From: Rhynchospora pubera
Taxonomy: Eukaryota; Streptophyta; Magnoliopsida; Poales; Cyperaceae
Length of the DNA stretch: 64,000 nucleotides
Direction of reading: 5' to 3'
Assembly (NCBI GenBank): GCA_028095005.1
Contig: CM051462.1
Location: forward strand, 238,818,973-238,882,972
The notes below the pieces were generated by a model, which worked only from the letters and a program-made list of their open reading frames with translations, was not told the DNA's origin and ran no database searches. A program made the position numbers and the translations under genes. Shown here piece by piece: positions 11,223 through 22,253 of the stretch. How positions within the stretch are numbered: the stretch's first letter is position 1; every line of letters starts with the position of its first letter.

Positions 11223-11846
11223 ATCCCATGTTTGCTTGAATGGATCATTCCTAAGTACGCGCTTCATGGTCCCAGTTAAGCATCGAGATGTCACGTGACA
11301 CCCATGTGTTTTCTCCTCCGTTTCAGGGAGTTATTGGCATTATTTTTTTAAATATATATATATATTTTTTTTTGGTGAAATAAGTGGTTTCCCACCACTT
11401 TCCATTAAGAAAAGCAAACAAAACATACAGAAATTATTGTTCAAGGGATGAAAAGCAAACAAAACATACAGAAAATTTTTAAACAGAGATAGAGCCGGCA
11501 CTAGTACTAGGGATGAAAACAGATCGGATACGGAGCGGATGTTGGTCTTTTCATATTTGCATCTATATTTTTTTCGGATACAGATAAGAATACGAATACG
11601 GTTCGAATATTAAACGGATACGGATACAATTCGGATATTAAACGGATACGGATACGGTCCGGATATTTTCGGATACGGAGTCGAATACGAATATATTTTT
11701 TCGGATACGGATAATATTTTTATCTTTTTTATTTATTTACAATAGCAGTTTCTCTAAATATAATGTTATTCAATATACTCAGTGTTTATATTAGTATTTC
11801 GTTAAGATCAGTAGTAGTACATGCGAGTGAATATCTACTATTTTTC

Positions 11847-13627
11847 TGTTAGAGATATGTCATAGAAGTCAATCTTATCTGGCTATTTATATAGTTTTAT
11901 GTCATTGATGATTTTATATCATTTGTTCCTTGATTTATTTGTTGACAGATCATTCAGGTTGAGAATCTGAATTATAGATCTTTGTTTTTCATTTAGTAGT
12001 AAATGACAACAATAAATCTAAAACATCCATAATCTTGATAATTAACAAGGAACATTAATTATCAATAAGACTAGTATGCAAGTTAAGTGATGATTAAGTT
12101 CTATAAATCATAGGTTAAGAGTAACCAACTTAATTGCATATGTTTATGTTAATTGAACATAGTACATGACATGACCCAACGAAATAATTATATGGATTGT
12201 GTTATGTGTCATTATTTATTTCGTTATGATTTTGATTCTAAGTTTGAGATGTTTATCTTTTCCACATGATGATAGGTTCAATAAATATCATCTACCGCTG
12301 ATTCCCGATAAGTGCTGCTATACGGACGTTATTTGTGTTCTCTTGAATTGTGCAGGAAAAAGTTAAATCATCAAGATAACCGTATGTCCCTCATTAATTA
12401 ACTTAATGAGTGACGATATCTGTTTGGGCCCCTTGATGGAGATAGATTGTCTGCTGGCAACTGATACAATTATCTCTAGATCAAGAAACGTATAATCTGC
12501 AAGAATGACACATTCCTATTTTGGATTATACGATGATATCGTGTGACATAAGAATCAAAATAGAAAAAAATATTTTTATTCTCTTATGTAGGATTTAAAA
12601 TACTGTAGCTATACACTATTTATGTGAATTGGGAATCATAACGTGTTGCTAGATATCGCTTATAATTATTAAAATTAAATAACAATTTAATTCCATAACC
12701 AACAGAGCATACATTCTTAAAGGGTCACAAAAAATAGGTGTTTAACCATACGTGCATTAATTATTTATTTGCAAGAGTGTGTTTTGCAAAAAGTATGATA
12801 AGTTGACTAATTAATTATGTACCGTCATGCACCGTAATAATTAATTAAGTCAAATGGATCATATTGAAATAATTTAATGCATTGACTAATTCCATATTAA
12901 TTATTAATAAGTTAATAATTAATTATAATCAACACATTTATTTATTTGAGCTAATTGGGCCTTTAATTAATTAGTTATTTAAATGTATAATTGGAGATGC
13001 AATTAAATGAGAAGAGTAATGAGCTCATTTAAAATATGACCTAGCCCATAAAAGGGCTTGATGGGGGCGGCACAAAGAGGGGCAAAATTATCCAATTAAT
13101 TTTGCAAGAGAGCTAGATCATGAGGGTTATAAATAGATGTGCTCCTTGGAAGAAAATCCTAGCCTCAATTGCGCCTCTCTCTCTCCTCTCTTCTTGGCCG
13201 AAATCCACAAAAGGAAAGAGAAAAATTTCAGAATTTTTCTCCCCTCTTTCTCTCTTCTTTCCACCTCCTAGCTCATGTGTTGAGCAAACCTTCCACTTAA
13301 ATTAATTAGGAGAATTGATTAGAAGAAGGGAAAGTTTAGGAATTAGTCTTGTTCTCCAAATTACTAGCATAATTATTTGAGAATTTGGTTAATACCTTAT
13401 TGGACTCGAGGCGGCGGCCGTCAAGCTTGGTGGAGACGCGGAGAGCACGCCACCGACTCCTACGCCTAGGTCAAGCCTCCTTGATACGACTCAAGGAGAG
13501 GTGAAACCGCTAAACTCTTTCTCTTGTGTTGAATGTCATTTCCTTGCACTAGATCTCTTGTGTGCTTGTTATTAATGGTTAATTAGTAGTAATTAGCTAT
13601 AAAATAAAAATTACACACTTCCTAACA
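11847..13627 (+). mobile_element. Solo LTR, 1781 bp, with 5-bp TSD
   Basis: It starts TGTTAGAG and ends CTTCCTAACA, and the flanking pentamer TTTTC is at 11842-11846 and 13628-13632. No second LTR or internal coding region is present, so it is the product of LTR-LTR recombination. It has its own TATA box at 13128-13135, marking U3 before it and R-U5 after it. It inserted in the hAT-like element and matches the LTR at 1-1224. The parent lineage is not identified. Confidence 0.92.
13128..13135 (+). promoter_or_regulatory. TATA box of the solo LTR
   Basis: TATAAATA precedes a pyrimidine-rich leader (CGCCTCTCTCTCTCCTCTC, about 13171). In an LTR this marks the U3/R boundary. It may still act as a stray promoter towards 13.6 kb. 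Confidence 0.6.
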
Positions 13628-14402
13628 TTTTCATAGTTTGAGCCAAATGAGCTTTTTTTAAATATAAAAGTTAATTTTAATAACATTGCCTTCAATTACA
13701 ATGTACAATTTTGGAAGTAAACTTCTTTAAAATCAAAATAAGCAAATTTATTTGTTGGATTCAACTTTCAATACATAAATAAAAAGCTAAAAGTGAAAGC
13801 AAATAAGAGACCTTCTAAAATTGCAAGCACCACATAAGTATGAATAAATTCAGTCTTTCCACAATTTGAATTCCAACGGTATATTTAACTATTCAATGTC
13901 AAATCATATCATGTTACCGTAAATGTCATCATACATTAAAATAATATATTAATCATATGTAATCATCATGATTAGAGAAAAAAATTAATTTTAGTGTTGT
14001 TATCATATATAATCGTCTCAATAATAAAAAATAAAATAATTTTATGTTACTAGTCCAAATGAAAATATTATTGTAAGAGAATTTATCTAATAAAAATTGA
14101 GTATTATATAATTTAAAGTATTCCATAATGTAGATAAATAATTATATTAATCATCTTATGCCGTTAAAAATATGGATAAACGGACTAATATCTATCGAAT
14201 ATGGATAATATCCATGTCGGATACGAATACGGATCAGATATTGTCAAAAAACTCAAAATCATATCCGCATCCATATTTTTTTTTGCGGATACGAATATGA
14301 ATACGGATATGTTCGAATACGGATATGAATCGAATGTTACGCATATTTTTTGGATTCGAATACGGACCGGAGAGAATTTTATCCGCTCCGTTTTCATCCC
14401 TA

Positions 14403-14688
14403 AGCCCTAAGTCTGGTACCATTACCATCCCACAAGTATCTGTTATCGGGCCTATTAACTTGAATAAAATAAGTGAACTTCAGCATGTTTTAGCGGGCCT
14501 ACAGAAAATAGTTTTGGGTAAGCATTTCAGATTAAGCAGGCTTTTCTGATGTGTCACCTTAAAAATGTAGAGGCTGGTTTTAATGTCTGATGAACTCTGA
14601 ACCCTCCGATCTACTAAAAGAATGAAGCAATCAAACAACTGATAACAATCAGGAAGGCTTTGCCGACATGATACAATCTTGTAGCTAG

Positions 14689-14719
<31 letters not shown>

Positions 14720-14880
14720 ACCACCACTTTTTTTTTTTTTTTTGCAGGTTCACTAGTCATGAAGCCATCTCTCATTGCGCTTTATATTCTGTTTTAGTAC
14801 GCCCAAATTATATATTTTATAAAGATCTATTTGGGAACTCGGAATATTCTAAGATGCAACTTCGGATTATATAGACTTGC
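14403..14880. other. Spacer without a gene
   Basis: No ORF or repeat of note apart from the C tract at 14689-14719. Confidence 0.5.
14689..14719. repeat. Poly-C tract (31 C) followed by a T tract
   Basis: An uninterrupted run of C is followed by a short CA-rich spacer and about 17 T. The opposite strand is a G run able to form quadruplexes. Exact length is unreliable in sequencing. Confidence 0.9.
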
Positions 14881-15138
14881 CATCGAGTCGTTTTCGAGAT
14901 TCAAAATTCAAACAGTTTAAGTTGTTCACCATATTGAATTATCTTTGAAGATCAAATTTTATATTTTTTCAAAATTTTTTACTATTTATTATAATATTTT
15001 CAAAAATTATTATAATCGAAGTATTTCAGGCCTTCCAATCTGAAATTTTTTCGTCTCCAATGGTATTTCCATATGGTGAATAATTCGAATAATTTGAATT
15101 GACCGTTTGAATTTTAAATCTCGAAAAACGACTCGATG
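14881..15138. repeat. MITE-like inverted repeat
   Basis: Left arm CATCGAGTCGTTTTCGAGAT, right arm ATCTCGAAAAACGACTCGAT, with more pairing inside (TTCAAACAG and CCGTTTGAA). The loop is AT-rich. No target duplication could be fixed, so the true ends may lie further out. Confidence 0.65.
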
Positions 15139-15495
15139 ATAATAATCGTACCATTGATTGCACGTTAGACTATATACATACATACAACATACATATAAAA
15201 GCCGTAGGCTATATAAATATAGCATATCCTGCTTCTAGAAACGCCTAGTTCAAACTTAACAACAATATTTTATATAGTTTATAACAGTGTTTTGAAAATC
15301 GTATCAAATATCAAATACTTTCGGTTACATCGGAAACCGAAATGACGATATCCGATATTATGAGAGAAAAAATAAAATAATTTCAGAAAATATCAAGAAA
15401 TATCGGATTTCAGCTACCTAACCGGTATAGGTGACGGTACAGTTTTAAAAACCCTAGTTTATAGTTGCGTGGGCAAAGCACTAATACTAAACAAT

Positions 15496-16287
15496 AAAAA
15501 ATGATCCCAACCATATGACCAGCTCTTGGTCTAGTGACAAAGAACAATGTACCTTGACTCCTTGAGTGAAAGGTCGCATGTTCGAAACCCGACTGAGGGT
15601 AGGGGTGTACAACGGGCAGGTCGATGATAATTTAACAAAATTTGAACCCAACCCGACAATATCGGATTAGAAAATAAATTTAGTTAACCCACCCGTAATC
15701 CAACCCAACCCATCAATTTTTTTTATGTACGGATTTTTACGGGTTAAGCGGGTTAAACGGGTTAAACGGGTTAAACGGGTTTAGTGAATTAAAATTTTGA
15801 TCAAATAAAAATACATATAAAAATTATTTGTGGCTATTACAATTTAGTTTGAGGCAAATTAGAGACGCATTTGAATCATCTTTCAACTTTCGAGTCATTG
15901 TGAGAGGAATAGAGGACGTGCATGCCTATGGAGGAGATCAAAATTTCATGAAATAAGAGATATTTGAGTAAGGGCATGAGAAAAAGTGAGACAAAGAGGA
16001 ATAAATAATGATAAACGGGTGGGTTGAATTATACACGGGTTTACTAGTACAAAATCCATAACACAACCCGAAGTAACGAGTTTGTCAAAATTAGAACCCG
16101 TACCCAACCCAACATCATGCTAATCAGGTAAAAAACGGTTCGGATCGGGTGGGTTGAACAGATTGAACGGGTTCATGATTTTTTTGTACACCCCTAACTG
16201 AGAAGATCTTTCATAGACATTTAATTTAAAAATAAATTAGATGGTTTAGACCTCTGATTCATCTTTAAAAAAAAATGACCCCAACCA
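15496..16287 (+). mobile_element. tRNA-derived SINE, split by a hAT MITE
   Basis: The body starts after 15513 and has a box A-like segment (TTGGTCTAGTGACAAAGAAC) and a box B-like segment (CATGTTCGAAACCCG), as in plant tRNA-derived SINEs, with a 3' A-rich tail. It is flanked by an 18-bp duplication that begins AAAAAATGA and ends CCCAACCA, at 15496-15513 and 16270-16287, differing at one base. Without the inserted MITE the SINE is about 150 bp. Confidence 0.85.
15600..16196. mobile_element. hAT-type MITE inside the SINE
   Basis: The ends TAGGGGTGTACAA and TTGTACACCCCTA are exact inverted copies. The flanks are ACTGAGGG (15592-15599) and ACTGAGAA (16197-16204), an 8-bp duplication with two differences. 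The inside repeats ACGGGTT and AACCCG motifs. It is younger than the SINE it splits. Confidence 0.85.
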
Positions 16288-16465
16288 AAACCCTGTGTTT
16301 CTCATAGTCTTGGACAAACGAGCCTCAAAACTCGATGACTTATATGTAAATAAGTGACCACTTTCCGCACACAGTTTTACAGAATATTTTAAATTTAATA
16401 AGTTTTTGAAAAATAGAGAAACAAGATATAAAACCCACGAAACACAATAAACATCTCAAAAGGTT

Positions 16466-16595
16466 TTTTTAAGAAAAGCCAATTACAAAACTTCCAAAAT
16501 GGATAACATATATCAGACTCCAATACTCCATGCATTGTGCACCATCGAAGTCCACTCTTGTAAAGACAGCATCACAGCAGCAGCAACAACAACAA
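16466..16595 (-). pseudogene. Distal part of a duplicated small-peptide-like locus, copy 1
   Basis: The block from GCCAATTACAAAACTTCC to the CACTCTTGTAA region matches 24993-25080 closely. On the minus strand it continues the sequence that ends at 24871: a Leu codon run is split exactly at the Helitron ends. After rejoining, this copy still has a stop codon (TGA) soon after the Leu run, so it was dead, or different from copy 2, before the insertion. Confidence 0.7.
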
Positions 16596-16735
16596 TATAT
16601 AATTATAGTGATCATCAATAAAAAATCATCAAAATCATAAAAAAATACTTCATTTCCAGGGGTCTTTTCTACCGTACATTTGGTGACATCATCAGTGCTC
16701 CAGATGAAATGATCTGAACCGTCAGATAAAAATCT

Positions 16736-17604
16736 CTGACGCTATCGATCAATCCGTCATTTAGTTTGATCTTTCCGTCGCTCCTCCTCTTTTCCTCAAC
16801 AAAACAAAGAAAAAGAAACAACAGTGCGGCTGTGAAGAGAGCAATGACCTTGCTTCACCCGCTTCTCTTCTCTAATCTCACTATTGATTGTCCGATTGGA
16901 TTAATTGCCTCTTTCTATTTCAACAACAGAGAGGGCATGACGTTTGGCAAATTAAGGCAACAAAACTGACGAACCAAGGCATTGCTTGGACTTTGGAAGA
17001 GATCGCTGTAAATTACCCCTTTCTATCGAAGAGGTAGACACGAGCTTCAGGCTCTTAACATATCAGCTTGCTGCAACCATCGTTCACAGTACGTTTTTCT
17101 AATTTTCACTTCAGAATTACAGTGGCCATACCTACGGCCAATGGGGAAGAGAGTAGGTTGCCGTGAAGGAGCGAGTGGTGAAGGTTTTCTTCCGATTTGC
17201 TCCAGCCCTGCTTGGAGCTAAACCTGCAGCTTCCCTGAGAATCTGGCTGGCACGGAGCAGCTGGTGGCTTCATCACGGGAGCCTTCGAGGCCATGCTCAG
17301 AGGACAGAGTGTGATTCTAACTAGAGGCACAAAACTGTTTAAAATTCAATCCAGCTTATCTCTGTTCGCCTCTCTTTCTCTCACTTTTTTTTTTTTTGCA
17401 TTTTTGCATCAAATGGTGTACAATGCGCTCTTCTCCATCTCCGTTTAACATCAGTTTTGTTTTCAATTGGGATCAAAGGGGTCATATTTTGGTGAATTAG
17501 CGCAGTTTCATGTGTTAAGCTGACAGCTACTGTGAAATTGCATTTGAGAAATTAAGTGTGCATGTGTATTTGATTGCAGATGTCATCAAAGGAATAAAAG
17601 AAGA
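16736..17604 (+). other. Helitron interior, possible captured exons
   Basis: This stretch is less AT-rich than the rest of the Helitron and has short open segments, for example HDVWQIKATKLTNQGIAWTL near 16945 and DVIKGIKEET just before the copia insertion, preceded by GATTGCAG at 17572-17579. None is recognised. The pattern fits exon capture, but no source gene can be named. Confidence 0.35.
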
Positions 17605-17609
17605 AACAA

Positions 17610-17857
17610 TGTTAATTTTTGAGGGATTTTGATGATGAATAAATTCTTATTGTTTTTTTACAGAAAGCTTTACAAGTCCTTTTATAGGCAAGACATAAAC
17701 GGTAAACTTATTTTACCGTTATGTTGTTCTAACGGTCAAAAAAATAAAAAGCAACCCCTTATTTAAAGAATAAAAAGGTTGGAGGGCTTTATCGTAAAAA
17801 GGTCACTGATGAATATTCTAATGTTAATCTAGTCCCTAATTATCATTATTCTCAACA
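17610..17857 (-). repeat. 3' LTR of the copia element
   Basis: 248 bp, TG...CA ends when read on the plus strand. The polyprotein stop at 17836 lies 22 bases inside it. Confidence 0.95.
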
Positions 17858-20800
17858 CTCCCCCTCAAGCTAGGCTTGTAGATATCATACAATCCTAGCT
17901 TGCAAGATATATCCTCGAAAGCCTTGATGCTTAGTCCTTTCGTAAAAATATCCGCCAATTGATCTTTGCTCTTGACATATGGAGTCTCGATCTCCTTGGT
18001 TTGAATCTTTTCTCTAATAAAGTGACAATCCACTTCTATGTGTTTGGTCCGTTCGTGAAAGACGGGATTCGCCGCAATATGTCGTGCCGCTTGATTGTCG
18101 CAAAACATCTTCATTGGTTCTTCATGAGTAATCTTTAAGTCGGCCAACAATTGCTTAACCCATGTCAACTCACTTGCGGTAGATGCCATGGCTCGATATT
18201 CCGCTTCCGCGCTAGATCGTGCCACAACATTTTGCTTCTTGCTTTTCCATGTGACTATGTTACCGCCTACAAACGTGCAAAAACCGGTTGTTGATCTCCT
18301 ATCGAAACTCCCGGCCCAGTCTGCATCGGAATAGCCACATATTGCATTAGTACCATTTTTTCTCATCCAAATTCCCTTTCCGGGACAACTTTTTAGATAC
18401 CTTAATATTCTATTAATGGCATCTAAATGTGGTGTTCTTGGGGCATGCATGAATTTACTAATTTGACTCACGGCAAATGACAAGTCCGGCCTTGTAACGG
18501 TTAGGTAAATTAATTTACCAACAAGTCTTTGAAAATGGCTTATGTCTTTTAATGGTTCACCTTTTTCATTATCAAGTTTTTCATTTATATCTATTGGGGT
18601 TTTGGCCGGTTTACATCCTAATTTACCGGTCTCCTTAAGCAAGTCCAAAACATATTTTCTTTGACATAAAAATAGCCCTTTTGAAGAGTGAGCAATTTCT
18701 ATTCCAAGAAAATATTTCAATATGCCTAGATCTTTAATGTCAAATTTGAACTTCAAGTCTTTTTTGACATTATCAATTTCAATTTGGTTGTTGCCAGTTA
18801 TGATTATGTCATCGACATAAACTAAGACCGCGGTAGTACCATTGGTATTATGCCTAACAAACAATGATGAATCGGCTCCACTTTTTTTAAAATCACAAGA
18901 TAATAAAAATTGAGAAAGCTTGCCATACCATGCCCTTGGAGATTGTTTTAATCCATAAATGGATTTTTTTAACCTACAAACAAGGTTAGAAAATTTTTCT
19001 TTTTTGTGGCCGGGAGGTAATGACATGTATATCTCTTCTTCAAGATTTCCTTGAAGAAATGCATTTTTAACATCCATTTGATGTAAGGTCCAATTGTTAT
19101 TTACCGCTATGGAAAAAAGTATCCTAACGGTATTCATTTTGGCCACCGGTGCAAAGGTTTCATGGTAATCTATACCATAAGTTTGGGTATACCCTTTGGC
19201 TACCAATCTAGCTTTGTACCGTTCTATAGTACCATCACTATGGTATTTAATTTTGTATACCCACTTACAACCGACCGTTTTTTTATTTTTTGGTAATTTG
19301 CAAAGTACCCAAGTTTGATTTTTTTGTAAGGCATGAAGTTCTTCTTCCATTGCCTTACACCATTTTGGATCCTTTTTTGCTACCTCATAATTGGTAGGTT
19401 CCTCAATTTTGGACAAAGAATTTAAGAAGGCACAATGTTCACGAGACACATTATCATAAGAAATATAATCTTGAATTGGATATTGTACCGAATAAGTGAC
19501 AAAATCCCTTAATCTTGTGGAAGGTTGAGGTTGCCGACTTGATCTCCTCAACGACAAATCTTCCTCTTGAGTTTCTTCATCCTCCTCAATATGTATATCT
19601 TGTTCGGTTTCTTCAAGTTCTTCGTTTTGATTTTCCTCATTTTGTAGTCCTTCTTCTTGTACTTCTTCACCTACAATATTTCTCAATTCTTTTCGAAACT
19701 CTCTTGTTTCGATGTTAGTAACACATGGATATATAAAATCACTTGGAAGAATTTTTTCAACATTAGTTTCATTATGATTTTCATAAAATGGTTCATTTTC
19801 AAAAAAACTAACATCTCTAGAAATGTAAAGTTTTTTATTTTTTGGGTCGTAGCATTTGTACCCCTTTTTTTCGGAAGAATACCCGACAAAAATAGTTTTA
19901 ATTGAAGTAGAATCGAGTTTGTCAACTCTTTTATTGTGCACAAAACATTTGCATCCGAAAACTCTTAAATGACTAATATCAAGTTTTCTACCATAAAGAA
20001 TTTCTAAAGGACTTTTGAAATCCAAAATGGCACTCGGCAACCTATTTATTAAATAAGTCGCAGTTAAAACGGCATCCGACCAAAAACTTTTTGGAACATT
20101 ATTTTGCAATAAAAGAGACCTAGTAACTTCTAAAAGATGACGATTTTTCCTTTCGGAAACACCGTTTTGTTGGGGAGTGTAAACACAAGTAGTTTGATGT
20201 AAAATACCTTTTTGTTTAAGAAAAATAGAAAAATTTTGATTAACATATTCGGTACCGTTATCGGTCCTCAAAATTTTAATTTTTTTATCAAATTGATTTT
20301 CAATAAAATTTACAAAAGTTTGAAAATGCGAAAAAACTTCATTTTTATTTTTCATCAAATATAACCATGTGGTTTTTGAAAAATCATCAATAAAAGTAAC
20401 AAAATATCTATAGTCATTATAAGAAGTTATAGGGGCCGGACCCCAAACATCGGAATGAATAAGTTCAAATAAATCATTACTTTTAGAATTAGAAATAGGA
20501 AAAGGAAGTCTAGTATGTTTTGAAATTTTACAAGTTTCACACTTGCTACAATCTAAATTAGAAAAATTAAAAATTTTGTTTAAAATTCTATTGGAAGGAT
20601 GCCCAACACGTTTGTGCCAAAGTTTACTCAAATCTTCATCTTTACTTGTTTTGAAAACAAATCTATTGCTATTTAAAAAATAAAGACCATTTTGAAGAAA
20701 ACCTTCACCAATTATTTCCTTGGTAATTAAATCTTGGAAAACAACACCATTTTCTTTAAAAATGATTTCGCAATTCAAATCTCTAGAAAGTTTGCTAATA

Positions 20801-21936
20801 GATAATAAATTAACCGAACAATTTTCGACATAAAAGACATCTTGTAAAAGATTTTTAGACAAAATACTAATCATACCCCATCCTTTAATTTTAATTTTTT
20901 CATTATTAGCTACGGTAAAAAAATGATCACCACTAATTGGACGGTAAGTTTTCAATAAATTTTGGTTTCCCGTCATGTGGTCCGTTGCACCGGAATCAAG
21001 AATCCATTTGGTACAATTATTTGGCGCATTAATAATGGTAGATCCTATGGTCAAACATCTATTCTCAATTGATTTTTCTATATTGGGCTTAAAGAGATTC
21101 GGATCATTTACCAATTTTGAACTAGGTCTATGCCTCACCGAATTTAAATCATCCATTTTTAAATTAGACTTATTGGCATTAATTACATCATTATAACCTT
21201 GGCTTATGACAGACCCAAACTTTTCTAATTTTGTACCATTTTCATTTGAAGTATTGAAAAAATTAACGTCAGGTTTATGGGCTGTACCAAGCCCAATGTG
21301 AGATGATAAAAACGTTGAACCTTCGTGGCCCAAAAACGAGATTAAGGTCTCTTCAATCCTGTCAAGCCTTTTTCTCACCGCTTCACTCGATGCGTCTTCT
21401 TCCTCCCCCTTTCTCGAGACCTTCTCCCGTGCTCTCTTCTCCTTTCCATCGTCACCACGTTTGTTGATAGGAGGAAGTTCATGGTGGAGAGAACAGCTCG
21501 TATTTCGTGTATGAACCGCTTCTCTGCCGTATTCACACTGTCCGAGTCTGTTGTTGAAACTCCCCCTTTTTCCTTCGCACAAACGCTGGCCGAGGTTAGG
21601 GTTCTGATCAGCCATTTTCTTGCTTGCTAAAGCAGAGTGGCTTGAAGGGCGGAGGAGGTATGCATGAGGTAACTGATTTTGAGAATAGTCAGAGCCATAA
21701 TCGAGGTAACCCAATTGGTTGTTTTGCTCGATTTCTTGTTGCTCTACTGATTTTTCTGATGAGTGTTTCTTTTGCTCTGGTTGGTTTGTGCCTTTGTTGT
21801 GATGAGTACTTTTGATGTTAGGCTTGGTCAGGATTTGTGCCCACGAGAGGGTATTTTTCCCTTCAATTGAGCTACTAGCTATGGCGGAAGAAGAGGCCTC
21901 GGCAACTATCGAGTGCTTCTCTCTCTCTTGTGCCAT
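17836..21936 (-). CDS. Copia polyprotein: protease, integrase, RT, RNase H; Gag not recognisable
   Basis: One 1366-residue frame. The protease motif is LDSGATDHMTG (about 313-323). Next comes the integrase HHCC zinc domain (LWHKRVGHPSNR, then CSKCETCK) and core (HSDVWGP, RTDNGTEYVN, QNGVSERKNR), then reverse transcriptase (WTLHQMDVKNAFLQG, LVYVDDIIITG) and RNase H (YSDADWAGSFDRRSTTGF, ARSSAEAEYRAMA). The first 300 residues, where Gag should be, are polar and show neither a UBN2/Gag fold nor a CCHC knuckle. Start ATG at 21936 lies 57 bases inside the primer-binding site. The stop lies 22 bases within the 3' LTR. No internal stop or frameshift. Confidence 0.95.
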   Translation of the reverse strand: MAQEREKHSIVAEASSSAIASSSIEGKNTLSWAQILTKPNIKSTHHNKGTNQPEQKKHSSEKSVEQQEIEQNNQLGYLDYGSDYSQNQLPHAYLLRPSSHSALASKKMADQNPNLGQRLCEGKRGSFNNRLGQCEYGREAVHTRNTSCSLHHELPPINKRGDDGKEKRAREKVSRKGEEEDASSEAVRKRLDRIEETLISFLGHEGSTFLSSHIGLGTAHKPDVNFFNTSNENGTKLEKFGSVISQGYNDVINANKSNLKMDDLNSVRHRPSSKLVNDPNLFKPNIEKSIENRCLTIGSTIINAPNNCTKWILDSGATDHMTGNQNLLKTYRPISGDHFFTVANNEKIKIKGWGMISILSKNLLQDVFYVENCSVNLLSISKLSRDLNCEIIFKENGVVFQDLITKEIIGEGFLQNGLYFLNSNRFVFKTSKDEDLSKLWHKRVGHPSNRILNKIFNFSNLDCSKCETCKISKHTRLPFPISNSKSNDLFELIHSDVWGPAPITSYNDYRYFVTFIDDFSKTTWLYLMKNKNEVFSHFQTFVNFIENQFDKKIKILRTDNGTEYVNQNFSIFLKQKGILHQTTCVYTPQQNGVSERKNRHLLEVTRSLLLQNNVPKSFWSDAVLTATYLINRLPSAILDFKSPLEILYGRKLDISHLRVFGCKCFVHNKRVDKLDSTSIKTIFVGYSSEKKGYKCYDPKNKKLYISRDVSFFENEPFYENHNETNVEKILPSDFIYPCVTNIETREFRKELRNIVGEEVQEEGLQNEENQNEELEETEQDIHIEEDEETQEEDLSLRRSSRQPQPSTRLRDFVTYSVQYPIQDYISYDNVSREHCAFLNSLSKIEEPTNYEVAKKDPKWCKAMEEELHALQKNQTWVLCKLPKNKKTVGCKWVYKIKYHSDGTIERYKARLVAKGYTQTYGIDYHETFAPVAKMNTVRILFSIAVNNNWTLHQMDVKNAFLQGNLEEEIYMSLPPGHKKEKFSNLVCRLKKSIYGLKQSPRAWYGKLSQFLLSCDFKKSGADSSLFVRHNTNGTTAVLVYVDDIIITGNNQIEIDNVKKDLKFKFDIKDLGILKYFLGIEIAHSSKGLFLCQRKYVLDLLKETGKLGCKPAKTPIDINEKLDNEKGEPLKDISHFQRLVGKLIYLTVTRPDLSFAVSQISKFMHAPRTPHLDAINRILRYLKSCPGKGIWMRKNGTNAICGYSDADWAGSFDRRSTTGFCTFVGGNIVTWKSKKQNVVARSSAEAEYRAMASTASELTWVKQLLADLKITHEEPMKMFCDNQAARHIAANPVFHERTKHIEVDCHFIREKIQTKEIETPYVKSKDQLADIFTKGLSIKAFEDISCKLGLYDIYKPSLRGSVENNDN
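17858..17869 (-). other. Polypurine tract
   Basis: The minus strand reads TTGAGGGGGAG directly before the 3' LTR. It primes plus-strand DNA synthesis and lies within the coding frame (codons for LRGS). Confidence 0.8.
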
Positions 21937-21992
21937 TTTCTACTAATGAGCAGAAATTGTGTTTTTTTGTTATTTCGGAAGCTTAAATCAAA

Positions 21993-22005
21993 CGCTCTGA
22001 TACCA
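21993..22005 (-). other. Primer-binding site (initiator tRNA-Met)
   Basis: TGGTATCAGAGCG starts directly after the 5' LTR on the minus strand. Confidence 0.9.
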
Positions 22006-22253
22006 TGTTAATTTTTGAGGGATTTTGATGATGAATAAATTCTTATTGTTTTTTTACAGAAAGCTTTACAAGTCCTTTTATAGGCAAGACATAAACGGTA
22101 AACTTATTTTACCGTTATGTTGTTCTAACGGTCAAAAAAATAAAAAGCAACCCCTTATTTAAAGAATAAAAAGGTTGGAGGACTTTATCGTAAAAAGGTC
22201 ACTGATGAATATTCTAATGTTAATCTAGTCCCTAATTATCATTATTCTCAACA
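22006..22253 (-). repeat. 5' LTR of the copia element with TATA box
   Basis: 248 bp, with one difference from the 3' LTR. On the minus strand TATAAAAGG (22074-22082) is a good TATA box for the genomic transcript. Confidence 0.95.

Larger units (their letters stand above)
11508..14402. mobile_element. hAT-like non-autonomous element containing a solo LTR
   Basis: The ends are TAGGGATGAAAAC (11508-11520) and its exact inverse GTTTTCATCCCTA (14390-14402). The subterminal regions are dense in GGATACGGAT/ATCCGTATC repeats on both sides. Removing the 1781-bp solo LTR and its 5-bp duplication leaves about 1.1 kb without coding capacity. The flanks ACTAGTAC and AGCCCTAA do not form a clear 8-bp duplication, so either the ends have mutated or the outer boundary is slightly different. 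Confidence 0.75.

Noticed and set aside
11223..11507. T-rich stretch with ACAAAACATACAGAAA repeated twice, LINE 3' end considered
   Set aside because: Too short and no ORF or duplication; could not be told from simple duplication.
15514..15599. Possible tRNA gene
   Set aside because: Box A- and B-like segments are present, but there is no cloverleaf, and the A-rich tail and 18-bp duplication show a SINE.
17106..17330. 74-codon minus ORF in the first Helitron
   Set aside because: Neither strand gives a recognisable protein; treated as possible captured sequence only.
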